From the NCBI RefSeq assembly GCF_932526225.1, contig NC_064039.1, forward strand, positions 2,070,001 to 2,134,000: a DNA stretch of 64,000 bases, in the 5' to 3' direction. The position numbers and the translations under genes were made by a program. Position 1 is the first letter of the stretch, and the number at the start of each line of letters is the position of its first letter. The notes under the pieces are model-generated. The model saw nothing but the letters and a program-made list of their open reading frames with translations, ran no database searches and was not told the origin of the DNA. Source of the stretch: Nematostella vectensis. Its lineage: Eukaryota; Cnidaria; Anthozoa; Actiniaria; Edwardsiidae. Shown here piece after piece: positions 60,687 through 64,000 of this stretch.

Positions 60687-62911
60687 TTAAATTCAAAGCA
60701 AAACCTTGGATATCCAAGGGCATCAGAACTTCGATTAATTATAAGAACAGGCTCTATAGGAAGTTTATTAAATCTAGAAATCAATATCATTTTGAAAAAT
60801 ACAAAATCTATAGAAATAAATTGAACCATTTAATTGCAATAAGTAAGAGAAAATACTATGAAAAGTACTTTAATTTTAACAAATCTAACATAAAAAATAT
60901 CTGGAAAGGGATAAAAGAAATTGTCGTGCTAAAGCCTAAGGCTCATTTCACACCTTCAAAAATTGTATCTTCTAATAAGGTTTTTACCAATGTAAATGAG
61001 ATAGCAAATGAGTTCAATTACTTCTTTGCTAATGTTGGCAGAAATATCAGCAACAATATTCCAAAAGTAAACACTTTATTTTCAGAATTTCTTCCAACAG
61101 CTAATTCTAACAGCTTTCTTCTAGCTCCCACATCTACAGAGGAAATTAGAAGTATAATCTTAGGAATTAAATCAGGTAAAGCTTGTGGTTCTTCTAGCCT
61201 TCCAATTACAGTTCTTAAAATACTAAGCTCTATTATTTCAAGGCCTCTGGAGATATTATACAATCTGTCCTTTTCTTCTGGCATTGTACCTGATGCCTTC
61301 AAAATTGCACGTGTCATACCTATTTACAAATCAGGCTCTCATTTTGACACTTCTAATTTTAGACCAATATCATTATTATCTATTTTTAATCAGTTACTTG
61401 AAAGGTTAATGTATAACAGAGTCATAAAATTTCTAGACAAATACGATATTTTGTACAAAAATCAATTTGGCTTTCGAGCCAATCATTCTACAGAACATGC
61501 TCTTCTGCTTATTACCGATAAAATCCAAAGATCAATTGAGGGTGGTCAATACTCTTGTGGCATATTTCTTGATTTTAGCAAAGCTTTTGATACTGTTGAT
61601 CATAAAATATTATTAGCAAAACTTTATTCATACGGCATCCGTGGCATAGCTTATGAATGGTTTGTTTCCTACTTATCAAACAGGCAACAGTTTGTTTCTA
61701 TTGGTAATGTGTCATCTGCACCACTACCAATAACATGTGGAGTGCCTCAAGGTTCAGTACTTGGTCCCCTTCTCTTTCTTCTGTACATTAATGATTTTAA
61801 TAACTGCTCCAACTTATTTGACTTTCATTTATTTGCTGATGATGCCAATTTATTTTGTGCCGATTCTTCATTGACATCCTTAGAGACCAAAGTAAACACA
61901 GATCTGTATAATATAAATCGTTGGCTTTGTGCAAATAAATTGGCTTTGAACATCAGTAAAACTAATTTTGTCATTTTTCGACCAGCACAAAAGAGGCTGG
62001 CTAGTTCTATTTCTTTATCAATCAATAATAATACCATTAAACAAAAAAATAATATCAAATATCTTGGTGTAGTTATTGACTCCTTTCTTAACTGGAAGGA
62101 GCACATTAACCAGTTAAGTAAGAAAATCTCCAGAGGGGTCGGAATAATAGCAAAGCTGCGTTACTATGTATCACCAACAATTCTCACTCAGCTATATTAT
62201 TCTCTAATTTATCCATTTCTTACTTATGGTGCTATTATTTGGGGCAACACATATGAATCAACAATCAAGCCTCTTTTTATTTTACAGAAGAAAGCTGTTA
62301 GAATCATAACTTTCTCATCTTACATTGAACATACTTCTCCTATCTTTAGAAAACTAAATATCTTGAAATCTCCTGATCTAATCTATTACTTAAACACAAT
62401 ATTTATGTACAAATTTCATTTGAATCTACTTCCAACTCCTTTTGATTCTTTTTTTACTACGGTTGCTTCAAGGCACAAATATAATACAAGACTGGCTTCT
62501 AAATCATCGTACTGCCTCCCTTTACCTCGAACTAATTATGGAAAGTTTAATATTCGTTTTAAAGGTGCCTCAATTTGGAATAACATCAAAGAACCTACCA
62601 AAACCATGCGTTTGCCTAGCTTCAAGGCTGCAATAAAGACCTCAATCCTTGAAAATTATTAGCTTCTATCTAGTTTTTTTGTTTTATTGCATTTTATTTT
62701 GCTGCTGCTTTCATGTATTTTGTATTCGTGCCTTGTACGTCCTTGCTATACGCTCCATTTAATTGAACTATTTTGTGCTGCCTAGCCAGATTAGCTTTTT
62801 AGTTACTTCTAGGCAGCCAATACCCAAAATCTGTAATTATTATTTATTTTCTTACTGTAATTTCTGTGTGTGGTATAAATAAAGTTATATTGTTGTTGTT
62901 GTTGTTGCAAA
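60687..62911 (+). mobile_element. 5'-truncated CR1/L2-like non-LTR retrotransposon in DNMT3 exon 2
   Basis: Flanked by GCAAA at 60682-60686 and 62907-62911, a possible 5-bp target-site duplication. It begins in the linker between endonuclease and reverse transcriptase (KPWISKGIR), so the 5' half including the endonuclease is missing, as in usual 5' truncation. It ends with AATAAA (about 62878) and a GTT/TTG run instead of poly(A), as many CR1/L2-group elements do. Orientation is the same as the host gene. Confidence 0.9.
60689..62662 (+). CDS. Reverse transcriptase ORF of the inserted element (N-terminally truncated)
   Basis: The open frame starts at 60449 in host exon sequence read out of the DNMT3 frame; element-derived coding begins near 60689. 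The RT palm is complete: FRPISLL, GFRANHSTEHALL, the first catalytic aspartate in FLDFSKAFD (about 61566), GVPQGSVLGPLLF, and the FADD box (about 61831), then the thumb motif KYLGVVID. About 655 element codons are uninterrupted, so the insertion is young or still under little decay. Without its endonuclease it cannot mobilise itself by the normal route. Confidence 0.93.
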   Translation, partial: KFKAKPWISKGIRTSINYKNRLYRKFIKSRNQYHFEKYKIYRNKLNHLIAISKRKYYEKYFNFNKSNIKNIWKGIKEIVVLKPKAHFTPSKIVSSNKVFTNVNEIANEFNYFFANVGRNISNNIPKVNTLFSEFLPTANSNSFLLAPTSTEEIRSIILGIKSGKACGSSSLPITVLKILSSIISRPLEILYNLSFSSGIVPDAFKIARVIPIYKSGSHFDTSNFRPISLLSIFNQLLERLMYNRVIKFLDKYDILYKNQFGFRANHSTEHALLLITDKIQRSIEGGQYSCGIFLDFSKAFDTVDHKILLAKLYSYGIRGIAYEWFVSYLSNRQQFVSIGNVSSAPLPITCGVPQGSVLGPLLFLLYINDFNNCSNLFDFHLFADDANLFCADSSLTSLETKVNTDLYNINRWLCANKLALNISKTNFVIFRPAQKRLASSISLSINNNTIKQKNNIKYLGVVIDSFLNWKEHINQLSKKISRGVGIIAKLRYYVSPTILTQLYYSLIYPFLTYGAIIWGNTYESTIKPLFILQKKAVRIITFSSYIEHTSPIFRKLNILKSPDLIYYLNTIFMYKFHLNLLPTPFDSFFTTVASRHKYNTRLASKSSYCLPLPRTNYGKFNIRFKGASIWNNIKEPTKTMRLPSFKAAIKTSILENY

Positions 62912-63097
62912 GAGGAAACACAAAGGGTCGGCAGTTAGTGTTGACAAAGAGGTATGGCTGTGATTTCACAAGTAAAATAATAATGTAGAATATTGATGGC
63001 AGAAGCAAGTAGGATTTGGGTGGTGATTTATTTAAAATTTGACAAACCTAATTAAATTAGGAATTGCTAATGATCGAATCTATATGGTTCAGGCATG

Positions 63098-63177
63098 TGT
63101 CCAGAGGGGGAATAGAACCCCACCCTAGGTGCTCATGTGTCCAGAGGGGGAATAGAACCCCACCCTAGGTGCTCATG
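63098..63177. repeat. 40-bp tandem duplication in DNMT3 intron 2
   Basis: Two identical 40-bp units starting GTGTCCAGAGGGGGAATAG lie side by side, within a larger dispersed repeat (about 63090-63390) whose other copy is at 58110-58330. Confidence 0.85.
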
Positions 63178-64000
63178 TGTACTGAGATGGTAAATACTGA
63201 ACACATTTAATGGTTGACAAATTCATCACGAAATATTTTTTTTGGTGTAAACTGTATTCGAATAGAAAGAAATTCTAGATGAAACTAGCGATCTATTTAT
63301 TATAGGAGCTAAGGATACCATATTTCAAGCTAACCATTCCACTAAGGAGGGTTTACTGCTCTTGATCCCACCCTGACTTTTTCTCCTCTGCAATTTAAAA
63401 AAAAAATACCTGTTGCCATTATTATTTGTAGTTTACTGTCAGAATGTTGGACGAAATATGGACGAAAATGTTCCCTACCCCCTTATTAAAAACATGAAAT
63501 AATAGAGTCTCCCCCTACCCTATCCTTCCAAAAAAATGTTTATATTCATTATATTGTTATACTGGCTCATACCATAAAATCAAATTTTGTATGATTTTAG
63601 GTTGGAGAGGGAACCGTCTTTCCTGGTGTGCTTGTATGGTCCAAACTCAAAGGCTACGACTGGTGGCCAGGAAGAGTTGTTACCTATATGGAGGCTGGAC
63701 GACCTCCACCAGGTCCAGGCAACCACTGGGTCAAGTGGTTTGGTGACAACAAATTCTCTCAGGTAACTTATGGTATTATTTATGATGATGATACAGGGCC
63801 AGAGCAGGGGGTGGGGCACTGGGGGCGTGCCCTCTCTTCATATTTAAAATAATTAAAAGGAAATGGCCACTAGGGGCAGGACTGTGCCCCCCTCCCCCCC
63901 CCCCCCAATATGTTCTCAATGTTTCTTTATTGTGCCCTCCAATCTTGCCTTGCCTGCTACAGCTTTGTTATATTGTCAGCTAAGTTATGAAATTTAAACA

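Larger units (their letters stand above)
59867..64000 (+). pseudogene. DNMT3: DNMT3-type DNA methyltransferase, 5' part, exon 2 interrupted by a retrotransposon
   Basis: Exons visible: 59867-59932 (22 codons, phase 0), exon 2 from 60406 to 62951 interrupted by an insertion at 60687-62911, and 63601-63762 (54 codons). The last encodes a PWWP domain with VWSKLKGYDWWPGR and WVKWFGDNKFS; the WFGD-KFS ending is characteristic of DNMT3A/B PWWP domains, which bind methylated histone H3. The catalytic domain is beyond the window. Exon 2 is basic and low complexity (KAKRRLNFG, KRKKKRK). As sequenced, translation stops at TAA 60688-60690, after 116 residues. Without the insertion and one GCAAA copy the exon reads on in frame to a phase-0 GTATGG donor. 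It may be a disrupted allele of an otherwise working gene rather than a fixed pseudogene. Confidence 0.8.

Noticed and set aside
60449-60688. N-terminal 80 codons of the long RT frame as part of the retroelement
   Set aside because: This stretch is DNMT3 exon sequence read in another frame; the element starts at about 60687.

Overview
This is an intron-rich animal nuclear genome window, AT-biased, full of small inverted-repeat transposons and minisatellites. It carries six recognisable conserved genes plus the first exon of a seventh. The very conserved exon products, a two-component DNMT3-like gene and the style of the mobile elements suggest an early-branching metazoan, most likely a cnidarian (sea-anemone-like). 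That placement is inference; the sequence proves only an animal-type genome.

Layout, left to right. 1-1068: a small inverted-repeat element, then the presumed first exon (minus strand) of a PLPP4/5-like lipid phosphate phosphatase that leaves the window. 1946-3530 (minus): FAM136A, three exons, a mitochondrial intermembrane-space CX3C protein. 4751-23748 (minus): EXOC4/Sec8 of the exocyst, rebuilt here as 33 in-phase exons encoding 976 residues. 24957-49100 (plus): XPNPEP1, cytosolic Xaa-Pro aminopeptidase, 24 coding exons, 617 residues, all metal ligands present. 50517-56787 (plus): NUP50, six exons, 438 residues. 58455-59261 (minus): an intronless ABHD14-type alpha/beta hydrolase with a membrane anchor. 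59867-end (plus): the 5' part of a DNMT3-type de novo DNA methyltransferase, including its PWWP exon. EXOC4/XPNPEP1 and ABHD14/DNMT3 are head-to-head pairs that may share promoter regions. The genes are housekeeping loci with unrelated jobs (vesicle tethering, peptide trimming, nuclear import, DNA methylation); I see no operon-like functional unit.

The unusual content lies in what happened to the exons and introns. (1) A 5'-truncated non-LTR retrotransposon (about 2.2 kb, intact reverse-transcriptase frame) sits inside the second coding exon of the DNMT3-like gene, with a 5-bp GCAAA direct repeat at its ends; it introduces an immediate stop, and removing it leaves a perfectly in-phase exon. 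(2) One XPNPEP1 intron, 29871-45204, consists essentially entirely of about 590 copies of a 26-bp repeat, running from the 5' splice site to the 3' splice site, with nested 2,003-bp and 5,095-bp higher-order periods. (3) At least six separate tandem duplications in EXOC4 and XPNPEP1 have a unit that includes an exon edge, so that splice donors, a splice acceptor or the stop-codon region are copied again and again. (4) A 42-copy, 57-bp minisatellite fills about 90% of another EXOC4 intron and stays open in reading frames on both strands. Two large foldback elements (1.2 kb and 1.9 kb) and several MITE-like elements account for much of the remaining intron sequence.
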